Notes: generated by a model not told the origin, from the letters alone. A stretch of DNA of 64,000 nt from Rodentibacter haemolyticus (GCF_015356115.1 NZ_CP063056.1:434001-498000); one strand, 5' to 3'. Positions 15,067-25,351 are shown, numbered from the stretch's first letter. Made by a program: numbers and translations.

Positions 15067-17205
15067 ATGTCCCGTACAATTATCCTTATCCCTGTTAGTG
15101 CCGGCGTGGGCTTAACCAGTGTAAGTCTTGGTCTCATTCAATCGCTTGAACAAAAAGGCGCAAAAGTCGGTTTTATGAAACCTATTTCTCAACCTAATTC
15201 CGGTGAAGATCGATTGGATCGCACAACCTCTATCGTTCGCTCCAGCACTACACTTGAAACGGCTGAGCCGTTTATGTTAAGCGTGGCGGAATCATTAATC
15301 GGTCAGAATCAATCTGACGTGTTGTTAGAAAAAATTGTTGAAAATCATCAACAACTTTCTAAGAACAACGAAATCATCATCGTTGAAGGCTTAATCCCAA
15401 CCCGTAAACACGGTTATGCAAACAGCATTAACTATGAAATTGCACAGGCATTGGATGCGGAAATCGTTTTAGTTGCCGCCCCTTCAACAGAAACCTCCGC
15501 GGAATTAAAAGAACGTGTGGAAGCAGCGGCTTCATTATTTGGCGGTAAACATAACCCTAATCTCTTAGGTGTTGTCGTCAATAAATTCAACGCACCTATT
15601 GATGAATCAGGTCGTACCCGCCCGGATTTAACGGAAATTTTTGATTCTTTCCAACACAGCCATAACAGTGAGGCTGAATTAAACAAGTTGTTTGCAAATA
15701 GTGCAATTAAGCTACTTGCCTGTGTACCATGGTCTGCGGATCTCATCGCAACCCGAGCGATCGATTTGGTAAAACATCTCGGTGCAACAATTATTAATGA
15801 AGGCGATATCAACCGCCGTATCCGCGGTATCACTTTCTGTGCGAGAAGTTTACCAAATATGGTAGAACACTTCCGTGCCGGTAGTTTATTAGTGGTTTCG
15901 GCAGATCGCCCTGATGCGATTGTGGCGGCAGCTTTGGCAGCCTCAAACGGTGTTGAAATCGGTGGTATGCTCTTAACCGGCGGCTATAAAATTGATGCAC
16001 AAATCAATAAACTTTGCCAACACGTATTTGAAACGACTAAATTGCCAATCTTCCGTATTGAGGGCAATACATGGCAAACCGCATTAAATCTGCAAAGTTT
16101 CAACCTTGAAGTGCCGGTTGATGATAAAGAACGTATCGAAAATATTAAAGACTATATGAGCCAACAATTCGATACACAATTTATTGACGGTCTAGTTGCA
16201 GCTTCGACACGCTTACGCCGTTTATCGCCACCGGCGTTCCGTTTCCAATTAACCGAATTAGCCCGTGCAGCGAAAAAACGTATCGTGTTACCTGAAGGTG
16301 ATGAACCTCGTACAATCAAAGCCGCCGTGCTTTGTGCGGAACGTGGTATTGCCGAATGTGTCTTATTAGCCGATCCTGCTTCCGTTCAACGTGTTGCCGA
16401 AGCACAAGGCGTTCAATTAGGCAAAGGTATCACCATCATCAATCCTGCTGATGTACGTGAAAACTATGTCGATCGTTTAGTTGAACTCCGTAAAGCAAAA
16501 GGAATGACTGAAGCGGCTGCACGTGAACAATTGGAAGATACGGTCGTGCTTGGTACGATGATGTTAGAGGCAAATGAAGTGGACGGTTTAGTATCCGGCG
16601 CAGTTCACACCACTGCCAATACGATCCGCCCACCAATGCAAATTATCAAAACTGCGCCGGGTAGTTCAATTGTTTCTTCTATCTTCTTTATGTTGCTACC
16701 GGATCAAGTTCTTGTATATGGCGACTGTGCGGTAAATCCGGATCCGACCGCAGAACAATTAGCAGAAATCGCAATTCAATCTGCCGATTCTGCAAAAGCA
16801 TTCGGTATTGATCCGAAAGTTGCGATGATCTCTTACTCAACCGGTACATCAGGTAGCGGTGCGGATGTAGAAAAAGTTAAAGAAGCGACACGTATCGCAA
16901 AAGAAAAACGCCCGGATTTATTAATTGATGGTCCTTTACAATACGATGCAGCCGTAATGGAAGACGTTGCCCGTTCTAAAGCACCTAACTCCCCTGTGGC
17001 AGGTAAAGCAACCGTATTCGTATTCCCTGATTTAAACACCGGTAACACCACTTATAAAGCGGTTCAACGTTCTGCCGATTTAGTGTCTATCGGCCCAATG
17101 TTACAAGGTATGCGTAAACCGGTTAACGATTTATCCCGTGGTGCGTTGGTCGATGATATTGTGTACACTATTGCATTAACGGCAATTCAAGCGACACAAG
17201 CATAA
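15067..17205 (+). CDS. pta: Phosphate acetyltransferase
   Basis: A 712-residue long-form enzyme converting acetyl-CoA and phosphate to acetyl phosphate. Residues 1 to about 370 form the BioD-like and DRTGG regulatory domains (start SRTIILIPVSAGVGLTSVSL). Residues about 390-712 form the catalytic PTA domain with KRIVLPEGDEPRT and SYSTGTSGSGADVEKV. With ackA it forms the acetate-producing pathway. It is followed by an uptake-sequence terminator. Confidence 0.97.
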   Translation: MSRTIILIPVSAGVGLTSVSLGLIQSLEQKGAKVGFMKPISQPNSGEDRLDRTTSIVRSSTTLETAEPFMLSVAESLIGQNQSDVLLEKIVENHQQLSKNNEIIIVEGLIPTRKHGYANSINYEIAQALDAEIVLVAAPSTETSAELKERVEAAASLFGGKHNPNLLGVVVNKFNAPIDESGRTRPDLTEIFDSFQHSHNSEAELNKLFANSAIKLLACVPWSADLIATRAIDLVKHLGATIINEGDINRRIRGITFCARSLPNMVEHFRAGSLLVVSADRPDAIVAAALAASNGVEIGGMLLTGGYKIDAQINKLCQHVFETTKLPIFRIEGNTWQTALNLQSFNLEVPVDDKERIENIKDYMSQQFDTQFIDGLVAASTRLRRLSPPAFRFQLTELARAAKKRIVLPEGDEPRTIKAAVLCAERGIAECVLLADPASVQRVAEAQGVQLGKGITIINPADVRENYVDRLVELRKAKGMTEAAAREQLEDTVVLGTMMLEANEVDGLVSGAVHTTANTIRPPMQIIKTAPGSSIVSSIFFMLLPDQVLVYGDCAVNPDPTAEQLAEIAIQSADSAKAFGIDPKVAMISYSTGTSGSGADVEKVKEATRIAKEKRPDLLIDGPLQYDAAVMEDVARSKAPNSPVAGKATVFVFPDLNTGNTTYKAVQRSADLVSIGPMLQGMRKPVNDLSRGALVDDIVYTIALTAIQATQA

Positions 17206-17220
17206 TTTAAAACTCATACG

Positions 17221-17256
17221 AAAATGACCGCACTTTTTGAAGTGCGGTCATTTTTT
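17221..17256 (+). terminator. Bidirectional uptake-sequence terminator between pta and rnd
   Basis: Perfect 15-bp inverted repeat containing two opposed uptake sequences (ACCGCACTT / AAGTGCGGT) with A and T runs on both sides, so it can stop the convergent pta and rnd transcripts. Confidence 0.88.
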
Positions 17257-17266
17257 ATGGTAATTT

Positions 17267-18421
17267 TTAAGATTCGATTGATTTCAATAATGTTAAAAGT
17301 TGTAGCCCAATCTCTCTGCGCCAGCCAACTAATAAATCCGGTAACTTATCTTGCGGTTCATTGTGCAGCCAAACCCACTTTATAAGATCTTCTAAACTTC
17401 GTTTGCTTGCTAAAATCTCTAATGTTAAACCTTGAGGAGTTAGTTCATAGGCTTTTTCTTGCAACAAACGAATTGCTTTTTTATAACGAGGATCATCCAC
17501 CACACGCACAATACGCTTAGGATAATCATAAGGAGAAACCCTGCGTGTCTGTGCTAAAAGTTGTAAAATTTTTTTACCACGCACGCGTACTTCGTTATTA
17601 GTCAACCCCATTTCAAGCATTTCCGATGTATTACGAGGATTATATTTTGCCACTTTCCATAAATGCTCGGACTTCACAACATAAGACAGTGCCAAATCAC
17701 GTGCTATTGCCACCTCTTGTCGCCATTGAGCAAGAATTTTCAAACGTGCAAGTTCTAACGGATTCAGTTTCCAAGCATTCGGAATATCCAAATAAGCTTT
17801 GTCGGCATCATTTCTTTGTAATTTATTGGCTTTTGCTAAAGCTAATTCGCAATCGGAATGTACCGCCTCCTCCCAAGGAGTTTCTGCCAGTTCTTTCTGT
17901 AAACAATGATAAAGCGGTAATAAATACCAGACATCACCGGCGGCGTAATGCAGTTGTGTTTCTGATAAAGGACGCTTGATCCAATTTGTTCTCGTTGCGC
18001 CTTTATCCACCTCAACATTTAAATATTGCAACGCCAATTTTGCTAAGCCTACCGAATTTCCCAGACCAAGAAAACGCGCCATAATTTGCGTATCAATCAT
18101 AGGGCGAGGTAATTGATCAAACTCTTGTAAAAAAACCAATAAATCTTCGCTGCAAGAATGAAGAATTTTCAATACGTTAGAATCAACCAATAATTCTACA
18201 AAAGGTGAAAAATCAGTGATACTTAAGGGATCTATAAGGGAAATACGTTCACCATCATAAAGTTGAATAAGCCCGAGTTTTGGGAAATAGGTCGAAACAC
18301 GTACAAATTCAGTGTCTAAAGCGACCGCACTTTGTTGACGAGCTAAACAGCAAGTTTCCGCCAGTGCTTGGTCTGTCGTGATCAGTGAAAAGCGCGGTTG
18401 ATTTTGACTTTCTTTTATCAT
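17267..18421 (-). CDS. rnd: Ribonuclease D
   Basis: A 384-residue DEDDy-type 3'-5' exoribonuclease that trims the 3' ends of tRNA precursors and other small RNAs. Exo I is ALDTEFVRV, Exo II lies in MIDTQIMARFLG and Exo III is HYAAGDVWYLLPLY, with both the Tyr and Asp present. Two HRDC-type domains follow. I chose the ATG at 18421 with AAGAGA upstream; a TTG nine codons earlier is less likely. It is the last gene of the yoaA-to-rnd cluster, whose order matches E. coli. Confidence 0.93.
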   Translation of the reverse strand: MIKESQNQPRFSLITTDQALAETCCLARQQSAVALDTEFVRVSTYFPKLGLIQLYDGERISLIDPLSITDFSPFVELLVDSNVLKILHSCSEDLLVFLQEFDQLPRPMIDTQIMARFLGLGNSVGLAKLALQYLNVEVDKGATRTNWIKRPLSETQLHYAAGDVWYLLPLYHCLQKELAETPWEEAVHSDCELALAKANKLQRNDADKAYLDIPNAWKLNPLELARLKILAQWRQEVAIARDLALSYVVKSEHLWKVAKYNPRNTSEMLEMGLTNNEVRVRGKKILQLLAQTRRVSPYDYPKRIVRVVDDPRYKKAIRLLQEKAYELTPQGLTLEILASKRSLEDLIKWVWLHNEPQDKLPDLLVGWRREIGLQLLTLLKSIES

Positions 18422-18442
18422 GCTATTATCTCTTAAATTAAA

Positions 18443-18472
18443 GAACAAAAATGGGACATCGCTATCCCATTA
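18443..18472 (-). terminator. Terminator after fadD
   Basis: On the minus strand AATGGGA-N8-TCCCATT followed by TTTGTT, 14 bp after the fadD stop and just before rnd. Confidence 0.7.
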
Positions 18473-18485
18473 TTTAATGATAGGT

Positions 18486-20174
18486 TTAATGAGCCGACCG
18501 CTTAGCCATTTCTTCATCGCGTAATACACGGCGTAAAATTTTACCTACATTTGTTTTCGGCAGTTCATCACGAAATTCGATTTCTTTTGGTACTTTATAG
18601 CCGGTTAAATGCTGACGGCAATGTTGACGAAGTTCATCACGCGTCAAACTTTCATCTTTTTTCACAACAAAGATCTTAATTGTTTCACCGGAAACCTCGT
18701 TTGGCATACCGATTGCAACCGCTTCCGCCACTTTATAATTAAGCATGACCACATCTTCAATTTCATTAGGATAAACGTTAAAACCGGAAACCAAAATCAT
18801 ATCTTTTTTGCGATCCACGATGCGTAGGCTATAAGATTCATCCATAATGACGATATCGCCCGTCGCCATCCAACCGTCTTTCAAAACTTCACCGGTCGCT
18901 TCAGGACGTTGCCAATAGCCCTGCATCACCTGCTCGCCTTTTACCCATAATTCGCCCGGCTCGCCGATTTGCGCTTCAGTGCCATCATCTTTAATAATCT
19001 TAATATCCGTATTCGGCACAGGCACACCGATGGTGCCGTTATGCTTGACAACATTTATCGGACAGGCAGCAATCAGAGGGGAACATTCCGTCATACCATA
19101 ACCTTCGATAATATTACAGCCGGTCAAATCATGCCAACGAGTCGCAACCGATTGTTGAATCGCCATTCCACCACCGACAGAAAGTTTTAATGCGGAAAAA
19201 TCCACTTCTTTGAAATTTTCATTATTCAATAAAGCATTAAATAACGTATTAACACCGGTAATTGCCTCAAATCGATATTTTTTCAACTCTTTCACAAAGC
19301 CATCAATATCACGTGGATTCGTAATTAAAACGGCTGTTACGCCAAGTTCAAGAAAAAGCAAACAGTTCACCGTTAAAGCGAAAACGTGGTAAAGCGGTAG
19401 GGCAAGAATAGCAGAACGCATTCTTGAATGATCCCCAATAAAAGGTTCGGCAATCCATTTGGCTTGGAAAACATTAGTAATAATATTGCCATGAGAAAGC
19501 ATTGCGCCTTTAGCTACCCCGGTTGTCCCCCCCGTATATTGCAAAAATGCCAAGTCGTTACGTGAAACTTCAGGACGAACATATTGACGATATTTACCAA
19601 TACTTAGCACTTCACGAAAGGTAACGGCATGCGGTAATTTATACTTAGGTACTAATTTTTTAATGTATTTCACTACAAAATTAACCAAAGTACGTTTGCC
19701 AAAAGACAGTTGATCGCCCATTCGGGTTAAAATAACGTGTTTAACATTCGTATTGAACACGATTTTTTCAAGTGTCGAAGCAAAATTAGAGACCACGATA
19801 ATGGCTACCGCACCACTATCTTGTAATTGATGTTCAAGCTCCCGTGGGGTATAAAGCGGATTAACATTCACCGCTATCAGCCCGGCACGTAAAATACCAA
19901 AAAGTGCGATAGGATATTGCAATAAATTCGGCATCATTAATGCAACACGATCACCACGTTTCAAGTTAAATTCATTCTGCAAATAAGCGGCAAAAGCACG
20001 GCTGCGTTCTTCTAGTTTACGAAAAGTGAGGATTTGTCCCATATTGATATATGCCGGACGATCGGGATGTTCACGCACCGCTTTGTCAAACATATCTAAA
20101 ATTGATTCATATTTTGACGTATCCAGAACATTGTCCACACCTTCCGGATAATTTTGAAACCAAATTTTTTCCAT
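18486..20174 (-). CDS. fadD: Long-chain fatty acid-CoA ligase
   Basis: A 562-residue AMP-forming acyl-CoA synthetase, the E. coli FadD length. It activates imported long-chain fatty acids at the inner membrane. The ATP/AMP signature is YTGGTTGVAKGAMLSH near residues 213-228, with GYGMTECSP and DRKKDMILVSGFNVYPNEIE following. A full beta-oxidation set is not in this window, so here it may mainly feed phospholipid synthesis. It lies downstream of yeaY. Confidence 0.95.
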   Translation of the reverse strand: MEKIWFQNYPEGVDNVLDTSKYESILDMFDKAVREHPDRPAYINMGQILTFRKLEERSRAFAAYLQNEFNLKRGDRVALMMPNLLQYPIALFGILRAGLIAVNVNPLYTPRELEHQLQDSGAVAIIVVSNFASTLEKIVFNTNVKHVILTRMGDQLSFGKRTLVNFVVKYIKKLVPKYKLPHAVTFREVLSIGKYRQYVRPEVSRNDLAFLQYTGGTTGVAKGAMLSHGNIITNVFQAKWIAEPFIGDHSRMRSAILALPLYHVFALTVNCLLFLELGVTAVLITNPRDIDGFVKELKKYRFEAITGVNTLFNALLNNENFKEVDFSALKLSVGGGMAIQQSVATRWHDLTGCNIIEGYGMTECSPLIAACPINVVKHNGTIGVPVPNTDIKIIKDDGTEAQIGEPGELWVKGEQVMQGYWQRPEATGEVLKDGWMATGDIVIMDESYSLRIVDRKKDMILVSGFNVYPNEIEDVVMLNYKVAEAVAIGMPNEVSGETIKIFVVKKDESLTRDELRQHCRQHLTGYKVPKEIEFRDELPKTNVGKILRRVLRDEEMAKRSAH

Positions 20175-20219
20175 TTGTTAGCCTTGTTATGTTGGAAAAT
20201 CAGCAGCAGATTCTATCAT

Positions 20220-20759
20220 TTAATTCAAATAATAGCGAATTTCAGGCTTATCATACCAACGATTGCGCCATCTCCAGAATCCCCAATCGTCCCATTCATC
20301 CACCGGATAATAATAGGTTTTTGTTAGCCGCCAAAGACGATAGTTTTCAGTTTGAATAACAGGATAAATATACTCAGCCCGCTCAATTTTGCCCTGTACT
20401 TTTCCTGATAATTTACCACCCAATGTGATATAACGATCTTTAAGATTTTCAGGATCAATAAACCCATCAAAATAAGCGATAAAACCTCCGTCAGATTGAG
20501 CTTCAATTAAAGGCTGGGCCGAATAATTAGAAACCGGTAAGCTTAACACTTCAATCTTCGTTTTATTCGGTAGAATTTCAGATTGAATAATTTTTCCGCC
20601 TAAACGCACCGTTTTACAACGGCAATCTAAGTCTTGAGAGGAAATCTCCTTATAACTTGTAATAGAAAATTGTTCCTTCTCTAATCCTTGGGGTGGGGTA
20701 ACGCAACCAATCAATAAAAATGAAAGTGCGGTCAAAAATAACAATATTTTTCCTTTCAT
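20220..20759 (-). CDS. yeaY: Slp/YeaY family outer-membrane lipoprotein
   Basis: A 179-residue predicted lipoprotein with lipobox LIGC (Cys19). The body fits the Slp family (RLGGKIIQSEILPNKTKIEV, GGFIAYFDGFIDPENLKDR), and the C-terminal tail is rich in W and Y. E. coli YeaY sits in the same place between tsaB and fadD. The function of the family is poorly defined; Slp is a starvation- and stress-induced envelope protein. Confidence 0.85.
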   Translation of the reverse strand: MKGKILLFLTALSFLLIGCVTPPQGLEKEQFSITSYKEISSQDLDCRCKTVRLGGKIIQSEILPNKTKIEVLSLPVSNYSAQPLIEAQSDGGFIAYFDGFIDPENLKDRYITLGGKLSGKVQGKIERAEYIYPVIQTENYRLWRLTKTYYYPVDEWDDWGFWRWRNRWYDKPEIRYYLN

Positions 20760-20784
20760 TTTGATTCTCCTCTTTGTATAAAAA

Positions 20785-21495
20785 TCATTCTCTCCCCGGA
20801 AGTTTCTTCCATGTCACTTCATTACGTAAATAAGTCGGTTCGATTTCTAAAGCGGAAATAGTATTCTGTTGTAACCAATCTATCCTTGCTAACTCCAACA
20901 TATACAAAGCATTTGGCAATTCAATATCACTCCCGAACAATTGTTTTTCCGTAAATTGGGAATACGCATTCCAGCCGGTGCCGACTTTAAAAATGGTTTC
21001 ATCTGTTAATTGAGCAATCGCTCGCTCCGGTGTGCAAACCTGTTCGGCAACCACTTCCTGCCATTGAAAAAATTCCCCGAAATCCGACCGCACTTTTTCT
21101 AACCTCAACTGAGAAAAATAAACTTCATTCATTCTTGCATCAATCGATGCGGCAACATTTTCTACATGATGTAATTCAAAAGCGGCTTGAGCCATAACGG
21201 TTAAATTGGAAATAGGGATCAGCGGTAAATCCGCACCAAAGGCTAAACCTTGCGCAATCCCCGCCCCGACACGTACCCCCGTAAAACTACCGGGACCACG
21301 ACCAAAAGCCAGTGCATCCACCTGATTGAGCCGAATGCCGGAATTTATCAAAATTTCATCAATCATCGGCAAAATACGTTTCGTATGGGTACGTTGTGCC
21401 AATTCATTCAAATGTGTTTTTTCACCATTATGTAGTAAGGCAACGGAACAAGCCTCCGTTGAAGTATCTAACGCCAGTAAAGTTAAATTTGTCAT
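20785..21495 (-). CDS. tsaB: tRNA threonylcarbamoyladenosine biosynthesis protein TsaB
   Basis: A 236-residue ASKHA-fold protein that forms the TsaBDE complex needed for t6A37 in ANN-decoding tRNAs. It starts LTLLALDTSTEACSVALL and carries AFGRGPGSFTGVRVGAGIAQ. TsaB is an inactive paralogue of TsaD that acts as its partner. It is 12 bp from yoaA and cotranscribed. Confidence 0.95.
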   Translation of the reverse strand: MTNLTLLALDTSTEACSVALLHNGEKTHLNELAQRTHTKRILPMIDEILINSGIRLNQVDALAFGRGPGSFTGVRVGAGIAQGLAFGADLPLIPISNLTVMAQAAFELHHVENVAASIDARMNEVYFSQLRLEKVRSDFGEFFQWQEVVAEQVCTPERAIAQLTDETIFKVGTGWNAYSQFTEKQLFGSDIELPNALYMLELARIDWLQQNTISALEIEPTYLRNEVTWKKLPGRE

Positions 21496-21507
21496 TTATT
21501 TTCTCAA

Positions 21508-23424
21508 TTATTTATTTTGTAAGAATTGTATCACTTTGTTGAGATCGCGAGTACGTTTGGAGCCAGGTAAACTTTTTAAAAACGTTTCGCCATAATTTCT
21601 CATCACAAGGCGATTATCACAAATAATCACGACCCCGCGATCAGTCACATCACGAATAAGCCGACCGACACCTTGTTTTAGTGCGATTACGGCTTCCGGA
21701 ATTTGAATATCATTAAATGGATCACCGCCCTGCAAACGACAATCTTCAATACGTGCTTTCAGTAAAGGGTCATCCGGTGCGGTAAAAGGCAGCTTATCAA
21801 TAATGACGAGTGAAAGCGCATCGCCGCGTACGTCCACGCCTTCCCAAAAACTTGAAGTCGCCACCAATACGCTATGAGATTCTTGCGTAAATTGTTCTAA
21901 TAATTTTCCTTTTGAAGTTTCACCTTGCAAAAGAATAGATAATTCACTCTTTTCTCTAAAATATTCGGCTAAACCACGCATCATAGAATAAGAAGTGCAG
22001 AGAACAAAACATCGTCCTTGATTTGCTTCAATCACAGGTAGAAGCATTTCGCCAAGTGATTTTAGGGTATAACTCTGATTGGTATTTGGCAAATAACGAG
22101 GTACACAAAGTAGGGATTGCTCAGAATAATTAAAAGGGCTCTGTAAAATTTTCTGCATTGCCTCTTTAATACCAAGGCGTTGGCAGAAATGATTAAAACT
22201 TCCTCCCACTTCAAGTGTCGCCGAGGTAAAAATCCAAGCAGCCTCTTTCGTTGATAATTGTTCCCCAAATTTATCCGCAACGGTCAATGGGGTAATGTGC
22301 AAGCCGAATTGACGCCCATTCGCTTCAAACCAGTAACAATAACCGACAATATTGGTATCCGCCAAGCGTTTTAATTGGGCTTTAATTGACTCTACACGCT
22401 CAAAAATACTATCAAGCGTTTGTGAACGACCGAGCACCAATTTAATCACTTCAGAAAGAAAATCAATTTTTTCTCGTAACAATTCAAAGGCTTTTTTAAC
22501 CGCACTTTGAGAGTACAATTCTCGCCAATTTCCCCTCACACTACTCCCTGCCCCTAATAAAAGACGAAAATCTTGCGTTACTTTTAATAAAGTGTCGGAA
22601 GTCACTCCAAGTTGTTGTAGATTTTTTAATTCCGTGCGGTAAACAATATTAATATCTTTACATAAATCAAAGAGTTGGCGGGATGTAAGGGATTGACCGA
22701 AATATTGGCTGGCAATATCCGGCAACTGATGGGCTTCATCAAAAATAATCACTTCGGCGTTAGGAATCAATTCACCGAAACCGCTTTCTTTCACCGCCAT
22801 ATCCGCAAAGAATAAGTGATGATTAGCAACCACAAGATCTGCATTTAGTGCTTTTTTACGGGCATTTGCCACATAACATTCGCTATAATTAGGGCAATCC
22901 GTTCCTAAACAACTCTCCGCCGTGCTGGTAAGTTGCGGAATAATAGGGCTATCTTCGGCTAATTCAATACATTCGGTAAAATCACCGGTTTTCGTACTAT
23001 TATTCCATTTACGTATTTTACTTAAATCAGCCAAAACAGATTTATCGCCAAGCACGCCTTGGGCAATAACTTGATCTAAGCGTTCTAGACAAAGATAATT
23101 TGCACGCCCCTTTAATAAAGCAATTTTACCGGAGAATTCGAGCGCTTTTTTAATTGCCGGTAAATCTCGATTAAATAATTGATCTTGAAGATTTTTAGAG
23201 CCCGTAGAAATGATGGTTTTCTTACCGAATACCAATGCAGGTGCAAGATAAGCAAAAGTTTTTCCCGTGCCGGTTCCGGCTTCTACAACCAAAGTGGATT
23301 TCTGTGCAATCGTTTCACTCACGGCCAATGCCATTTCCAGCTGTTCTGCACGTGGTCGAAAACCTTTGATAGCCCGACTCAACGCCCCCTTATTGGAAAA
23401 TATCACACTAATCTCATTTTGCAT
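21508..23424 (-). CDS. yoaA: DinG/XPD-family DNA helicase YoaA
   Basis: A 638-residue superfamily 2 helicase. Walker A is VEAGTGTGKTFAYLAPA near residues 46-62 and the DEAH box is IIFDEAHQLPD. Four cysteines (CLERLD, then CLGTDCPNYSEC) should hold an XPD-type iron-sulfur cluster. C-terminal motifs include SSFWEGVDVRG and QGVGRLIRD. In E. coli YoaA works with the HolC clamp-loader subunit and helps repair of stalled replication. It is the first gene of the cluster. Confidence 0.92.
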   Translation of the reverse strand: MQNEISVIFSNKGALSRAIKGFRPRAEQLEMALAVSETIAQKSTLVVEAGTGTGKTFAYLAPALVFGKKTIISTGSKNLQDQLFNRDLPAIKKALEFSGKIALLKGRANYLCLERLDQVIAQGVLGDKSVLADLSKIRKWNNSTKTGDFTECIELAEDSPIIPQLTSTAESCLGTDCPNYSECYVANARKKALNADLVVANHHLFFADMAVKESGFGELIPNAEVIIFDEAHQLPDIASQYFGQSLTSRQLFDLCKDINIVYRTELKNLQQLGVTSDTLLKVTQDFRLLLGAGSSVRGNWRELYSQSAVKKAFELLREKIDFLSEVIKLVLGRSQTLDSIFERVESIKAQLKRLADTNIVGYCYWFEANGRQFGLHITPLTVADKFGEQLSTKEAAWIFTSATLEVGGSFNHFCQRLGIKEAMQKILQSPFNYSEQSLLCVPRYLPNTNQSYTLKSLGEMLLPVIEANQGRCFVLCTSYSMMRGLAEYFREKSELSILLQGETSKGKLLEQFTQESHSVLVATSSFWEGVDVRGDALSLVIIDKLPFTAPDDPLLKARIEDCRLQGGDPFNDIQIPEAVIALKQGVGRLIRDVTDRGVVIICDNRLVMRNYGETFLKSLPGSKRTRDLNKVIQFLQNK

Positions 23425-23614
23425 TTTGGCTTAATATTGAAACTAAAAACGGGTAAAAGTGTAACAAATTCTAGGGGACTATTGAATAAAACAACAGTAA
23501 AAAGCACAAAAATTATATACCATCGCTCAAGATGATTGTTATGCCTTACAGCATCGTTGGCGGAGCCAATGTTCAAAATCTAAAGATTTTGTGACCGCAC
23601 TTTTTGTATTTGCG

Positions 23615-23781
23615 GTACTATGTATCAGTTGCACAAAGAGAATTTTATATCCAATATTTAATTTGGGTAGGGTGCGTTAAGCTTTGCGTAACGCACCGTT
23701 TCATCATTAAGCCCTCAACTGACGCGTTACGGCTTCCCCTAACGATATCCTACGATGCTTTGCGCAAGAGCTACATAATAC
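23615..23781. repeat. MITE-like intergenic repeat, copy A
   Basis: A 167-bp non-coding element. The left end GTACTATGTATCAGTTGCAC and the inverse of the right end GTATTATGTAGCTCTTGCGC are imperfect inverted repeats. Inside is a GGTGCGTTA / TAACGCACC stem (23671-23697) and a second TACGCGTTACGG-like block. It shares its ends with copies at 31,199 and 63,721. It fills most of the 373-bp gap between murA and yoaA; the remaining stretch at 23,425-23,614 shows only a CAAAATC/GATTTTG hairpin and an uptake sequence. Confidence 0.7.
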
Positions 23782-23797
23782 TTTACTTTTGAAATGG

Positions 23798-25078
23798 TTA
23801 TTCCTCTGTATTTTGCGCTGAAAAACGCTCAATTCTTGCGCCTAAACAACGAAGCTTTTCTTCAATATGTTCATAGCCGCGATCAATATGATAAATACGA
23901 TCAACGATGGTTTCACCCGTTGCGATACAGCCTGCAAGCACTAAACTGATAGAAGCCCGTAAATCCGTTGCCATCACTTCCGCACCGGAAAGCTGTTCAA
24001 CGCCGTGACAAACTGCGGTGTTGCCTTCGATTTCCGCTTTACCGCCCATACGAATAAGCTCCGGAATATGCATAAACCGATTTTCAAAAATGGTTTCTGT
24101 GATGATACTTGTTCCTTTCGCCACCATATTTAATAAGGTAAATTGCGCTTGCATATCCGTTGGAAAGCCCGGGTGTGGAGCGGTACGAATGTTTACGGCT
24201 TTCGGACGATTGCCGAACATATCCAAAGTGATGGTATTTTCCGTTACATCCACTTGCGCTCCGGCTTCCCGTAATTTATCAATTACGGCATCCAGCGTGT
24301 CTGCTTTGGTGTTTTTACAAACCACCCGCCCGCCTGAAATAGCACCGGCGATTAAGAATGTGCCGGTCTCAATACGATCGGGAACAATGCTATGCTCACA
24401 TCCGGTTAAACGTTCTACCCCTTCAATCGTAATATGATCCGAACCCGCACCACTGATTTTCGCCCCCATTTTGTTGAGAAAATCGGCGGTATCGACAATT
24501 TCCGGCTCACGTGCCGCATTTTCAATAACAGTTGTACCCTTTGCAAGGGTTGCCGCCATCATAATGGATAAAGTTGCGCCTACGCTCACTTTTTCCATTA
24601 CAATACGTGTTCCCTGTAAGCGATCTACCACTTGTGCTTTTACATAGCCTTCTTCAAGCATAATATCCGCACCCATTTTTTCAAGGCCGCTAATATGTAA
24701 ATCTACCGGGCGTGCGCCAATTGAACAGCCCCCCGGTAAAGATACTTGACCTTGGTGGAAACGTGCGACTAACGGAGCTAATGCCCAAATTGAAGCGCGC
24801 ATCGTTTTGACTAAATCATAAGGCGCAATAAAATGATCAATTTTTGATGCATTTAGCAATACTGCCCCCGTCTCGTCACGTTCTGCCACTACACCTAATT
24901 TACGCAAAATTTTAAGGGTAGTTTCGATATCTTTAAGTTCCGGTACGTTTGTAAGTTTCACCGGCTCAGTGGCTAAGATTGCGGCAAAAAGAATAGGGAG
25001 CGCCGCATTTTTAGCACCTGAAATCGTTACAGTACCGCTTAAACGCGACTGACCGCCATAGACACGAAATTTTTCCAT
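23798..25078 (-). CDS. murA: UDP-N-acetylglucosamine 1-carboxyvinyltransferase
   Basis: A 426-residue enzyme for the first committed step of peptidoglycan synthesis, transferring enolpyruvate from PEP to UDP-GlcNAc in the cytoplasm. It has the N-terminal SGAKNAALPILFAA motif. The catalytic loop LPGGCSIGARPVDLH keeps the active-site Cys, the target of fosfomycin, so the enzyme is predicted to be fosfomycin-sensitive by sequence. It is downstream of ibaG by 15 bp, as in E. coli. Confidence 0.97.
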   Translation of the reverse strand: MEKFRVYGGQSRLSGTVTISGAKNAALPILFAAILATEPVKLTNVPELKDIETTLKILRKLGVVAERDETGAVLLNASKIDHFIAPYDLVKTMRASIWALAPLVARFHQGQVSLPGGCSIGARPVDLHISGLEKMGADIMLEEGYVKAQVVDRLQGTRIVMEKVSVGATLSIMMAATLAKGTTVIENAAREPEIVDTADFLNKMGAKISGAGSDHITIEGVERLTGCEHSIVPDRIETGTFLIAGAISGGRVVCKNTKADTLDAVIDKLREAGAQVDVTENTITLDMFGNRPKAVNIRTAPHPGFPTDMQAQFTLLNMVAKGTSIITETIFENRFMHIPELIRMGGKAEIEGNTAVCHGVEQLSGAEVMATDLRASISLVLAGCIATGETIVDRIYHIDRGYEHIEEKLRCLGARIERFSAQNTEE

Positions 25079-25093
25079 AAGAGAAATCCTAAT

Positions 25094-25351
25094 TTAACTG
25101 ACTTGATGTAAAAGACGATCCCTTTTCCACTTTTCGGTGGTGTAGGTTTTGATGGTTAATGCGTGAATCTCACCGGTGCCGAAATAAGGCATAAGCGGAG
25201 CATAAACGGTTTGTTGCTGTTTTAATTTTGACAAGGCGGCAATTTCATCGCTCACGACTATCACACCGAAATGAGCATTCTCACCCTGAGCATAGACTTC
25301 ATCAACATTTAAAGATTCTTTTAAAATTCGTTCGATTTCTTGCAGTTCCAT
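25094..25351 (-). CDS. ibaG: BolA family protein IbaG
   Basis: An 85-residue BolA-like protein that partners with monothiol glutaredoxins in iron-sulfur handling and acid resistance. The conserved stretch is QQTVYAPLMPYFGTGEIHAL, including the invariant His. I chose the ATG at 25351 (MELQEIER), which gives the usual length. An ATG nine codons earlier would overlap mlaB. Confidence 0.9.
   Translation of the reverse strand: MELQEIERILKESLNVDEVYAQGENAHFGVIVVSDEIAALSKLKQQQTVYAPLMPYFGTGEIHALTIKTYTTEKWKRDRLLHQVS

Noticed and set aside
23574..23591. CAAAATC-TAAA-GATTTTG hairpin near the yoaA promoter as a terminator
   Set aside because: Short A/T-rich stem without a T run on either strand directly after it.
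23604..23792. A 62-residue + strand frame within the murA-yoaA gap
   Set aside because: It lies almost wholly on the MITE-like repeat and its composition reflects that repeat, so it is not a gene.
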